This document shows, in pieces, positions 10,707 to 20,072 of a stretch of 64,000 bases of DNA. How positions within the stretch are numbered: position 1 is the first letter of the stretch; every line of letters begins with the position of its first letter. Origin of the DNA: Decorospora gaudefroyi (Eukaryota > Ascomycota > Dothideomycetes > Pleosporales > Pleosporaceae); contig ML975248.1 in NCBI GenBank assembly GCA_010015605.1, positions 186,001-250,000 on the forward strand. The letters are read 5' to 3'. The notes under the pieces were generated by a model, which saw nothing but the letters and a program-made list of their open reading frames with translations, ran no database searches and was not told the origin of the DNA. Position numbers and translations under genes: made by a program.

Positions 10707-13700
10707 ATGGTGACACTACCACGGCTTGCGGTGACGCTCGCCGCCGTGGTGACCGTCCTGCCAGGCTTGGTTCAGACTCAGGAATTTTGTCCCGGCCGAT
10801 GCTCAGACGCTGGCCCTGATACCGGCAAGTGGTCGGTCTATCCCAATTTGAACCTCATCAAGAGGTGCAAAGAGACCGTATTCTATGGCTTCAATCTGTA
10901 CGACTCTGTCGACGACAGAGGTTCCAGCCATCGCATCGCCGCCTGCACATCCTTTGGCTCAGACTTTGACAACATGGAGGCCACACCTGCCACTGCCAGC
11001 ATCTCCTCCAGTGCTGAAGTGGCTGGGCCTGCCCAAGTCAAGTTTGAGCTCGGCTGGTTCGAAGAGGCTTTCGGCCTCGCTGTGGCCGGGATCAGTGCTC
11101 TTGCTAAGCAAATGCGAGAATATATCGACAAGGGCCATGCCGACACCACGGACAGACCTTTCATCCTCTACGGACGCGCAGGTCAAGCCAGCATTGGCGT
11201 CTATATCGGCCAGGGCCTGCTGCGCCAGGGCCTCGGCGAGTCCGCCCTGCGAATGTTTGAGGACAACTTTGATACCCTCAATGTCACCTCGCCCAGCTTG
11301 GCCATGCAGCTGTGCGATGACAAGTCTATCAGCACTCACATCTTCGGCGTCGTCGTCACTAGCAATGCCACCTTCGCTCCCATCCAGAACGCGATCCGAT
11401 CTTGGACTGATGCCAAGTGCCTGTCTTTCAGCGGGTCGCGAGACTTTGCTGGCACAGTCACCTATACCACTCCCGTGATCGATGGCCGCTTGGCCAACTC
11501 TACGACGGGAAGCAACTCTACGACGGGAAGCAACTCTACGACGGGAAGCAACTCTACCACGAGGGCCAGATCTGCAAGAGCCCACTCCCATGTCCTTCGT
11601 CATGGACATGCAAACGTCCTCCAGGAGCGTGCCGAGTGCAGGTCGGTCCAGGCCCAGTCTGGCACCGGCTGCCCGGAGCTGGCGGTCATATGTGGAATCT
11701 CGGCCAGCGACTTCACAAAGTACAACCCAGATCTCAAGTGTAACGATGTCAAGCCCAAGATGTGGGTTTGCTGCTCCAGCGGTACCCTCCCCGACAGGCG
11801 GCCCAAGCCAGTCGACGGCAAGTGCTTTTCGTATACCGTTCAGGATGATGACAACTGCGACAACCTCGCCGCCGAGTACGGTCTGACCCGAAAGGAGCTC
11901 GAGGGTTTCAACCAAAAGACTTGGGGATTTTCTGGTTGCGAACCTCTCTTCGCCAAGGTCGTTTTGTGTCTCAGCAAGGGAGATCCTCCCTTCCCCAACG
12001 CTATTGAGAACGCCAAGTGCGGCCCTCAGAAACCGGGATCTAAGCCTCCGACTGATGGCTCCAACATTGCTGACATGAACCCGTGTCCCCTCAACGCATG
12101 CTGCAACATCTGGGGTCAGTGCGGAATTAACAGGGACTTTTGTATTGACACCAATACCGGCCCTCCTGGCACTGCCAAGAAGGGCACCTATGGCTGTATC
12201 TCCAACTGCGGTGTTGATATTGTCAAGGGAACTGGCAATGGTGGCATCAAGCTCGCCTACTTCCAGGGCTACGGTATGGGCCGCAAGTGCCTGTACCAGG
12301 ACGCCCTCCAGATTGACGCGTCGAAGTACACCCACCTTCACTTTGGTTTCGGCACGCTAACCCCGGCTCCAAACTTTGATGTCGAAGTCGGCGACACGCT
12401 CGCCACGTACCAGTTTCAGGAGTTCACACGCATCCAAGGGCCCAAGAGGATCCTTTCCTTCGGCGGCTGGGCTTTCTCTAACGACGATGCTACGTACCGG
12501 ATCTTCCGCGAGGCTGTCACGCCTGCTAACCGTGTAAAGGCTGCGAAGAGTATTGCTGCCTTTATCATCAAGCACAAGCTTGATGGTGTGGATATCGACT
12601 GGGAGTACCCTGGCGCACCAGATCTTCCAAATATGTCGGACCCCGGTTCAGAGGAAGATGGGCCTAACTACCTCGCTTTCCTTGCCGTCCTTAAAAATCT
12701 GCTTCCCGGCAAGACAGTTGCCATCGCTGCCCCTGCATCGTACTGGTACCTGAAACAGTTTCCGATCGAAAAGATCAGCAAGGTAGTCGACTATATCGTT
12801 TACATGACGTACGACCTTCACGGCCAGTGGGATGCGCACAATGAGTACTCTCAGGAGTACTGTGAATCCGGCAACTGTCTTCGCAGCCAAGTCAACCTTA
12901 CTGAGACCCGACAATCGCTCGCCATGATCACCAAGGCTGGTGTTCCCGGCAACAAGATTGTCGTCGGTGTCACCAGCTATGGGCGCTCGTTCCAAATGGC
13001 TGAAGCGGGCTGTTGGGGTCCCAACTGCAAATTCACCGGCGACAGGCTAACCTCGTACGCCACGCCGGGCAGGTGTACCGACACTGGAGGCTACATCGCC
13101 GACGCCGAGATCAACGAGATCATCCGCGGCGGTGATAGCGGCAAGCGTCAGAACAGCCGCGTCACGAGGCAGTTTCTGGACACGAGCAGCAACAGCGATA
13201 TCCTCGTCTACGACAACAACCAGTGGGTCGCCTACATGAGCGAGAGCACAAAAGCCGTCCGCACGAAGCTGTACGCCAGCCTCGGAATGGCCGGCACGAC
13301 GGACTGGGCCAGCGATTTGCAAGAGTTTCACGATCCTCCCAAGCCGGCCAAGGACTGGAGTTCCTTCATCTCCCTTGCGCGCGCGGGCGGTGATCCCAAG
13401 GTGAGCAATGTCAAGTTAGGCAAGTGGCGGGAGGGCTCTTGTGAGTCCAAATATGTCAAGTACCAGTACAATCATAATCCCGATGTACGTTGGAAGGAGC
13501 TCGACGCCGCTTCTGCATGGAAAGAGATTATCGTCAAGTGGACCGGAACCGACAAGGGCCGGCTCTCCTTCATGCAATCGGTGGAGCAGACTCTCCTCGC
13601 TGGCGGCGGTATGGGCTGCCAGTTTCTTGGAGGTACTGACGATTTCTGCGATGACCGATGGGAATGCCCAGACGGCGCCAACGGCCCCGATTCCGGACCG

Positions 13701-15185
13701 GCGGCCTACGTTATCTGGCAGTCCCTCATCAAGGTCCATCGTATGTTCCACACCTACTACGATGGTCTCAGCGACATGAGAGGAGGCGTCCAGACTACCA
13801 TCAGACGAATGGAAAATGTCTTTGCGCCGATTCCTGAGCCCAAAACCAACCAGTGGTTGAACGTCATGATCGATTTCCTGACCATCGGGGCTCTTGGCGC
13901 CGCAGCGCCCTTCTTCAACGGCGTCTTGAAAACTCTTCCCGCCTTTGCCAAAGAAGGCAGCACCCTGTTCGACAACACCAAGGACACGGCGCTGAACATG
14001 ATAGGCCAGGGCACGACGCTCTCAAAGGATCTGCTTCAGGCTCCCCCGGTAGATAAATGGACCCCGGATGAGCAAAAGGACTTTTCCGACTACGCCGCGC
14101 AGGCCGTCTTTGGCTGGATGAACAGCACCACCCTGTCCCTCAAGAAACTCTTCAACGGCGAGCGTGCCTCGCTCGACGCTCTGACCTCCATCATCGAGGA
14201 CGGCAGAATGCTGCCCGGTGCAGACGCCGATATGGGCAGTAGTAAGGGGGCGATAGACATCGAGGCGACGGCCCGCAAGACATTCTTTGCCTACGCCATC
14301 CCCGGCCTGTGGCGCCGGTCCAAGCAGTACGCGTTCATCCTCGACTCGGGAAGCAAGTGCGACGGCAACCCAGCGAGCAAGTACGTCGACGACGACACCG
14401 CCAAGGCCACTTCGGTCTGTGTCAATAACATCATGTACTACCTAGTCGCGCCTGAGGGTGACGCCAACGAGTGCGAGTGCGAGAGGCAAACCGATATGGG
14501 CCCCTGCCAGACCATCTGTCGGGACAACAAGTTCTCCGCGCCCAAGGGCATCGGCTCTCTCACGGACAACGACTTTGGCAAGCTGACGAGGGACGACATC
14601 GTCAAGGGCGCCCTGGCCACGTACGACTACAACGACAGAGAGAACAAGATCATCAACATCACCGAAATGGCCGACGAGAAGAACGTCCGCGAGAAGCTGG
14701 TCGGCCTCGACACCACGACACCAGGCCTCATCCAGCTGCCTGTGTGCAGCCCCAGCCGCGCGTGGCAGGCCTGGAACACGGGCACCGAAGGCGGGTCCGA
14801 CCACTACCCCTGCGACATCTTCCCCGGCAAGGGCCACTGCGGCGACTCGTCGTTTGAGAACCAAGGCAGCGGCGCGTCGCCCCTCGTCAACGACTGCAAG
14901 CAGATCATCCGAAACATCGAGGAGGATGCCTCGACCGAATGGGAGCACCGCATCACGGGCCACCGCGAGATCCTCAAGTTCGGCTCGTGTGCGTTCGGCA
15001 TCGAGCGCACTGGCGGCACCGGCGGCGCGGTGCAGTTCAAGGTGGGAGGCCAAGACGTCATCGATGTCATTAACGAATCCATCAAGCAATTTGCCAGTAA
15101 CGGTCGGGTCGGTGCGAAGGGCGTTATGTCTTGCTCTGGAACGACGGTTGGCACGCATGTGAATGTCGAGTGGGGTATCTATTAA
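10707..15185 (+). CDS. subgroup C GH18 chitinase with LysM, chitin-binding and Hce2 domains
   Basis: Single uninterrupted frame, 1492 aa. In order: signal peptide (1 to about 24); the conserved Cys-rich N-terminal region of killer-toxin-like chitinases (YPNLNLIKRCKETVFYGFNLYD); NSTTGS tandem repeats with N-glycosylation sequons (264-285); two LysM modules (about 311-354 and 373-422); a hevein-like chitin-binding domain (about 438-485, CNIWGQCGINRDFC); GH18 (about 513-880) with an intact DxxDxDxE motif at D626-D629-D631-E633. A long alpha/beta region follows, then an Ecp2-like Hce2 domain at about 1377-1485 (CGDSSFENQGSG...VGAKGVMSC). The architecture matches zymocin-like fungal chitinases thought to let a companion activity pass a rival's cell wall. 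It is secreted and probably antagonistic or wall-directed. The dense coding GC and lack of introns differ from most neighbours. Confidence 0.95.
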   Translation: MVTLPRLAVTLAAVVTVLPGLVQTQEFCPGRCSDAGPDTGKWSVYPNLNLIKRCKETVFYGFNLYDSVDDRGSSHRIAACTSFGSDFDNMEATPATASISSSAEVAGPAQVKFELGWFEEAFGLAVAGISALAKQMREYIDKGHADTTDRPFILYGRAGQASIGVYIGQGLLRQGLGESALRMFEDNFDTLNVTSPSLAMQLCDDKSISTHIFGVVVTSNATFAPIQNAIRSWTDAKCLSFSGSRDFAGTVTYTTPVIDGRLANSTTGSNSTTGSNSTTGSNSTTRARSARAHSHVLRHGHANVLQERAECRSVQAQSGTGCPELAVICGISASDFTKYNPDLKCNDVKPKMWVCCSSGTLPDRRPKPVDGKCFSYTVQDDDNCDNLAAEYGLTRKELEGFNQKTWGFSGCEPLFAKVVLCLSKGDPPFPNAIENAKCGPQKPGSKPPTDGSNIADMNPCPLNACCNIWGQCGINRDFCIDTNTGPPGTAKKGTYGCISNCGVDIVKGTGNGGIKLAYFQGYGMGRKCLYQDALQIDASKYTHLHFGFGTLTPAPNFDVEVGDTLATYQFQEFTRIQGPKRILSFGGWAFSNDDATYRIFREAVTPANRVKAAKSIAAFIIKHKLDGVDIDWEYPGAPDLPNMSDPGSEEDGPNYLAFLAVLKNLLPGKTVAIAAPASYWYLKQFPIEKISKVVDYIVYMTYDLHGQWDAHNEYSQEYCESGNCLRSQVNLTETRQSLAMITKAGVPGNKIVVGVTSYGRSFQMAEAGCWGPNCKFTGDRLTSYATPGRCTDTGGYIADAEINEIIRGGDSGKRQNSRVTRQFLDTSSNSDILVYDNNQWVAYMSESTKAVRTKLYASLGMAGTTDWASDLQEFHDPPKPAKDWSSFISLARAGGDPKVSNVKLGKWREGSCESKYVKYQYNHNPDVRWKELDAASAWKEIIVKWTGTDKGRLSFMQSVEQTLLAGGGMGCQFLGGTDDFCDDRWECPDGANGPDSGPAAYVIWQSLIKVHRMFHTYYDGLSDMRGGVQTTIRRMENVFAPIPEPKTNQWLNVMIDFLTIGALGAAAPFFNGVLKTLPAFAKEGSTLFDNTKDTALNMIGQGTTLSKDLLQAPPVDKWTPDEQKDFSDYAAQAVFGWMNSTTLSLKKLFNGERASLDALTSIIEDGRMLPGADADMGSSKGAIDIEATARKTFFAYAIPGLWRRSKQYAFILDSGSKCDGNPASKYVDDDTAKATSVCVNNIMYYLVAPEGDANECECERQTDMGPCQTICRDNKFSAPKGIGSLTDNDFGKLTRDDIVKGALATYDYNDRENKIINITEMADEKNVREKLVGLDTTTPGLIQLPVCSPSRAWQAWNTGTEGGSDHYPCDIFPGKGHCGDSSFENQGSGASPLVNDCKQIIRNIEEDASTEWEHRITGHREILKFGSCAFGIERTGGTGGAVQFKVGGQDVIDVINESIKQFASNGRVGAKGVMSCSGTTVGTHVNVEWGIY
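11496..11563 (+). repeat. 18-bp coding tandem repeat
   Basis: Three exact 18-bp units (AACTCTACGACGGGAAGC) and a partial fourth encode repeated NSTTGS within the chitinase. Each unit adds one N-glycosylation sequon, and the copy number is likely to vary between strains. Confidence 0.9.
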
Positions 15186-15251
15186 GGGCTGGTGTCTCTT
15201 CATCTGAGTAGGCTATAGCAGAGGAAGATGATTCGAAAATAAACAATTACA

Positions 15252-15353
15252 ATAGCCTAGCGCGCTAATGTAAATGGTATAGCTAAAGCGGTTTTGAAGG
15301 TTTTGCGAATAGTACATGCTTATTTAGTGTTGTTATAGGAAGAGGGAGAGGTA
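15252..15353. repeat. 102-bp direct repeat, right copy
   Basis: Same orientation as the copy at 6662-6763 and 89% identical to it. It starts 67 bp after the chitinase stop codon. Most differences here are T or A where the left copy has C or G, so this copy looks more RIP-affected. Confidence 0.9.
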
Positions 15354-15720
15354 GATCTTGTTGAATGAGAAGTTGAGAGAAGGGGATAATGATTGAAATG
15401 TGAGGGGAGACGCCCTCATATATTATGGAAGCTAGTCCTAATCTGGTAAGATGCATTTGGTAAGATGCTCCTGAACTCAGGGTGAGTTGTTCCTCCTTAG
15501 TATTCACTCGCTCCTGACCATATCGCTGGTAGAACTTTCCAACAGATCTTAGCTAACCTTAGCCACAGAGCCTGCTACAGTGCTAAGATTGATATTTCAA
15601 GGACCCTTGCAGGTACACTTGCTGGTCTCAAAACCGGTGCCTCGTTCTTAAGGTAGCGAGTGCCCAGCCGCCGGACCTAGCTTGCATCGCCCTCATGGAG
15701 ATTTAGTGTTGCTGGAGCAA

Positions 15721-15768
15721 TACTCGGGAGTTGGGCCTAATAGCTGCTACTGTAGGATTTTCGCGAAC
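15721..15768. mobile_element. degenerate copy of the GGGCCTAAT/GCTGCT element
   Basis: Begins TACTCGGG like the element at 10281, continues GGGCCTAATAGCTGCTAC and then GGATTTTCGCGAA, matching the left arm of the 33586 inverted repeat with a few differences. The second inverted arm is not recognisable. Confidence 0.4.
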
Positions 15769-16256
15769 ACTGAACAGGCAAGAGTATACTACTCGTTAGA
15801 TATTCGTTCTTACTACGCAATATTTTAGTTAGTTTATCCTACTTGCAGCTAGTGTTATCGTGCATCTACCTAAGTCATTGTGGCGCAGCGTTGCAGCCCG
15901 GTGCGGCGAAGTGCATGTTTATCAGCTACAAGGCGTTACGTTAGGTAGGAGGCGAAGCAGCAACTAGAAGTGTCCAAGTCAAGTAGTCCCCTGGGTTTCC
16001 ACCTCTTTTCCATCTCCCTCGTCCCTCCTGAGAGGACTTGCTTTTACGGCGACCATTTCGGCATCTTCTACCTTCACGGTTTCGTTGCCTACAAGAACCA
16101 ACACAAAGGCTTTTCCAGGGAGCGCAGCAGGTAGCTCTAGGCTGCGAATGTCTCCACAAATTTCTGCCTCTGGTATACCCAAACCCTTCCCTATTGATAA
16201 CAAAAAAGAAACACGTTAACGTCTACGCAGTTCCTCTCGAAAATTCTATCCCAGAA

Positions 16257-17913
16257 ATGCCTGCGCGCTCAAGTACGCTCCACGAAACAGAAGATGTAGG
16301 AGTAGTCTCAAGCGATATTAGTCTACGTCATCGGACCTCATCCGCTAAACCCGATATGACCACTGCAGCGAGTACAGCCAACAACAACGTACTCCAAATT
16401 GGAGAAAGACCTGGACAGCATGAGCAGAATGCGTCAAACGTGAAGTCGCAAGTTGTTTTTGGTAACAGCAACAGTGGACTTCAGGCCGGCATCATTTATG
16501 GCAACATACATGATGTCACTTTTAATTATGCTGAAAGCCAATCGATCTTTGGCGGCCTGGCTCAAGGAACACGTCCTCTGGACGATTCGACACTAGATGT
16601 TCTCGCAAGAAGAGCTCGAGTTCAGGCCGGAAGAAAAGTAAGCACAACCTCCTCAAACAGCGTCTTTGACACGAACCACTGTCTAACGATCTCTTCTAGT
16701 TACCCAGGCAGGTACAGGACAGATGCTATGGTCCATATGCGACTGTCAAGAACCGAAGAACCAGGTTAGGGCTCCTCCAGATTGCTAGAAACACCCAATT
16801 CCTCGACCGCGGCTTTGCAGAATATTTCCAAGTCGCCGTCCTCTCCTTCTGGTAAGCAGCATGCCAAGGAGCTACTGCACAATGCCCGCAAGACCATATC
16901 CAAGATACAAAACCTACAAAACGACCCTATCTCGGCTGATGTCGGCGACCTCGGCCATTTCTGCGAGCAGATTGCAAGAATGTGGGATGAAGCTGCGGAG
17001 CGGAAACCAAAGTTCACAATCACACAGCGCCGTGACGAAGAGATTCTGCACTATCTGCAGGACGCGTTGGAAATCCCTTACTGGGAGTTCATGGTAGACA
17101 TCTTCCTGGGCTGGAAGGCTAACTTGGAGTCTCTCAGCGGAGACGCGGTGCTGCGTGTCTTGCACAGCACGAAATTGGAACTGCTAGATGGGCGGCGCCG
17201 CCTCCTCGATGACATGGTCACCTTGCAGGGAGATGAGGTCGAAGACATAGCGCCTATTCTCGATGGAATCGATGCCAGAATCGCCATCCTGGGCAGCCTT
17301 TGGAACAGTGCATCGTCGAATTTCGATGACGCGCATTATTCGCTTGTCGCTTTGCTGGAGAGCCCCCAACAGTCGCCTGCCTTGGCGGTCGAAGAGGTTC
17401 TGCTCCCGTCTCTCCATGAACAGAGGGGTCTTCATGAAATGGTAAGCGCTTTTTTTTTCTCCCTCTTGCATGTGTTTGTTGCGTGGGACTGATATGTCGG
17501 CCTAGGAAACTGTAACACTTGTCGCCTTGATTATAGTCTTCCTCACTGCTGCTATAATCCTGGGATACAAAGCTTTTGCAATATCAATGCAGAGCAGAGC
17601 CGTGGGAAGCACCGGGAACGCGGATTTCTGGTACCAGATTCAGAGCAGTATCATGGCTGTGATGGGAAATATCATCATGGTCGTACCCCTCTTGAAGAAG
17701 TCCTGGTTCTCGCCAGCTTACGGTTTGATGTGGGCTTTTTTTGCCCTAGGCCTTGCTTTTGCTTTCATCGCTGTCATTCTTTACCCACTGGTTAATCCTG
17801 GTTGGAGCTTCATGGTTGCTTTCTTTGCGTCAATTGCATCCGCTGCTTCTGTGTTAAGCATGACGCTAGCAAGCGCGAGAGAAAGAAATAATGTGAAGGT
17901 CAAATCAGATTGA
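16257..17913 (+). CDS. four-helix membrane protein with NLR-like glycine motif; probable frameshift
   Basis: Exons 16257-16637, 16700-17441 and 17506-17913, with introns 16638-16699 (GTAAGC...TCTAG) and 17442-17505 (GTAAGC...CCTAG). Exon 1 carries VVFGNSNSGLQAGIIYGNIH (residues about 65-84), which resembles the glycine-rich segment near the N-termini of many fungal NLR/STAND proteins. Exon 2 opens in the frame reading GLLQIARNTQFLDRGFAEYF and reaches TAA at 16853-16855, but the downstream coding sequence (KQHAKELLHNARKTISKIQ onward) is one frame away. No intron bridges this, so a 1-nt frameshift near 16851 is likely, by mutation or sequencing error. Exon 3 encodes four hydrophobic helices (VTLVALIIVFLTAAIIL, IMAVMGNIIMVVPLL, WAFFALGLAFAFIAVI, FMVAFFASIASAASVL). 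The family is not recognised; a membrane-acting partner of an NLR is only a guess. Confidence 0.55.
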
Positions 17914-18085
17914 GACTGGGTAATTTGTTGTTATAGATGCCAGGATGCTCCAATAGTGTACAAATGAGCGTCGTGATGCTTAAAAAGCGCGACTTCCGAC
18001 AAAGAACAAATGAGCGCGAACATGAGTCGACTCTGATCACCGATGAACTCGAATTGTTCGAACAGCGGACCTCTTCCAAAACATA

Positions 18086-19651
18086 TTAATCCCGCTTCTC
18101 CGTCGCAACTGGAACATCATGATGGCTGTCTGACCCACTCACAGCACCAGACGGCGTCAAGCCTGGTGTCACAGCGCCAAAGCCCGTCATCATCATCACA
18201 TCGCCTTCAGCATCACTAAAGTACTTGTAGTCCAAGCCCTTCAGCTCGTCGTCCTCGGTAGCGCGAATATGGCAGCCAGGGATCTTGTTGATGACAAAGA
18301 GCAAAATGATCGAGATCACAAATGACCAGGCGGCACACGTCGTTGCAGCGGCGAGCTGATAGCCCATCTGCTTCCAGTTCTTGGCCCACCACCCACCTTC
18401 GTACGTGTTGCTCACGCCGTCCATGGCAGGGACGTACGGCGCTGCGAAGAAGCCCGTCAATATGTCGCCCACGAAGCCACCGACGCCGTGGATGGCGAAT
18501 ATGTCGAGACCTTCGTCAACGCGAAGAAGGTACTTGTATTTGACAGTGAAGAAGGATGCACACGAGGTGAGGCCTCCAACAAGGGCCGCTGTCTGGATAG
18601 GCACGAATCCACAAGCTGGTGTGATCCCGACGAGGCCTGAGATGATGCCTGAACAGAAGCCGATGATTGAAAACTTGCGGGTAAACGAGTATTCTAGCAG
18701 CACCCAGACTATTCCACCACCGCATGCTGCGAGGTTGGTGTTGCAGACGATGTAGACTGAACGGATGGTCAGGTTGGCAGTCGATGCGCCTGAAAATGTT
18801 AGTACCTTCCCAAAGCGAACTCTGTCAACGCTCACCATTGAACGCGAACCATCCAAACCAGATAAAGATGGTACCAAGACCGACAAGAAACGGATTGTGA
18901 GGCTTGAAGTGCGGGAACTTCGGATGATGCGACTCCTTGTGCGGATCGACTCGCGGGCCCAGCATGACCGCCCATGCCAACGCTGAGAAGCCAGAAGCAA
19001 TGTGCACCGGGCCGGAGCCAGCGAAATCATAGACACCGAGGTTGTACAGCCAGCCGCTGGGGTTCCACTCAGCATAGGCCAGGACATAGTACACGAAGGT
19101 GGTCCAACAGAGCAAAAACAACATGGAAGGCCACAAACGACCGCGCTCAAGCATCGCTCCGGCCAAGATCATGGCGGTTGCGGTAACAAACGTGAATCCG
19201 AAACACGCGTAGAGGATATCGGGGATGTCACTGTTGGCGAGCGAAGGGTATCCGAGCGTGTTGTGTAGGCCGGCCTTGGAGAGATCCCCAATGAAAGGGC
19301 CAGTGGTATGCGATTGGTAGAGCGAATAGCCGTATACCCAGAATTGGATGCCAACCGCGCAGGCGCAGAAGAGGGATTGAAAGATCATCGTCAGTGCAGC
19401 CTTTCGACGATGCATTCCAGCGTAAAGGAATCCAATGGCAGGTGTGATTTGCCTGTTCACGATGTCAACAAAGTTACGATACTTTACGAACAACCAACTT
19501 ACCAACACAAGGCCGTGCTAACTAGCATCCAACACAAATCGCCCTTGTCGTACAGAGCGTTGAGATCAGTAGTCATGACATCTCCGCCATTAGGGTCGAC
19601 AGCATAGTCTGGCCACTCAGTAACAGGAGTAGGAGCTGGTAGAGCCGCCAT
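18086..19651 (-). CDS. ammonium transporter, MepA/Amt family
   Basis: Exons 19651-19503, 19452-18836 and 18789-18086, with introns of 50 and 46 bp; 489 aa, the usual length for fungal Mep proteins. The ATG at 19651 (MAALPAPTPVTEW) is the first in frame. About eleven membrane helices are expected. Recognisable Amt signatures are ITPAIGFLYAGM, the conserved block YDFAGSGPVHIASG, IWFGWFAFNGAS and the pore-region IHGVGGFVGDILTGFFA with its conserved histidine. The cytoplasmic tail is short and ends VATEKRD. The protein takes up ammonium across the plasma membrane. In other fungi such genes are nitrogen-repressed through GATA factors, but I did not map GATA sites here. Confidence 0.95.
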
Positions 19652-20072
19652 CGTTGCGAAAGGTTGGTTGGAAGGTAGTGCACACAGCGACCCATCGTCC
19701 AAATCCCTGGAGTACCATTGCGCTTATATCCATAGTCCCGGTCTTATCCAAGCGCCACGGCCATGCGAGCGCACCTCGCTTTGGCTAGGGTAGGATTACA
19801 TGCGGCGCACAGTATTCGGCGAATGAACGTTACAGGCACGGAGCCACCTTCATGGGGAGGATTGCATACCCAGGTACGGCATAGTAGGAAACATTCAGCA
19901 GTTGTTATCGTTCAACTTCTCCAGACATCAGGAGGAGTGGAGACGGCCAAGCAGACGGAGGGCGGAAGCCAAGTATCTAGGTCTGCGTATCACTTGGCGT
20001 AAGATAACGCCCGTGGGGTACCCCGGTGCGATCACACAACCACCATCCAAAATGCATGGAATTGAAAGTTTG
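19652..20072. other. intergenic between ammonium transporter and MutY genes
   Basis: 421 bp that contains the transporter promoter and the 3' end of the glycosylase gene. Nothing else was recognised. Confidence 0.5.

Larger units (their letters stand above)
15186..16256. other. intergenic, repeat-bearing
   Basis: Holds the right 102-bp repeat (15252-15353), a motif relative of the palindromic element (15721-15768) and otherwise moderately AT-rich sequence. A minus-strand frame at 15979-16203 (74 codons, including ALPGKAFVLVLVGNETVKVE) looks protein-like but has no start or partner exon that I can support; it may be a gene fragment. Confidence 0.4.

Noticed and set aside
10959..12341. 460-codon minus-strand open frame
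   Set aside because: Lies wholly inside the chitinase gene on the other strand; its repeats mirror the NSTTGS coding repeat.
14442..15203. 253-codon minus-strand open frame
   Set aside because: Antisense shadow of the GC-rich chitinase C-terminus, which has clear cysteine and Hce2 signals.
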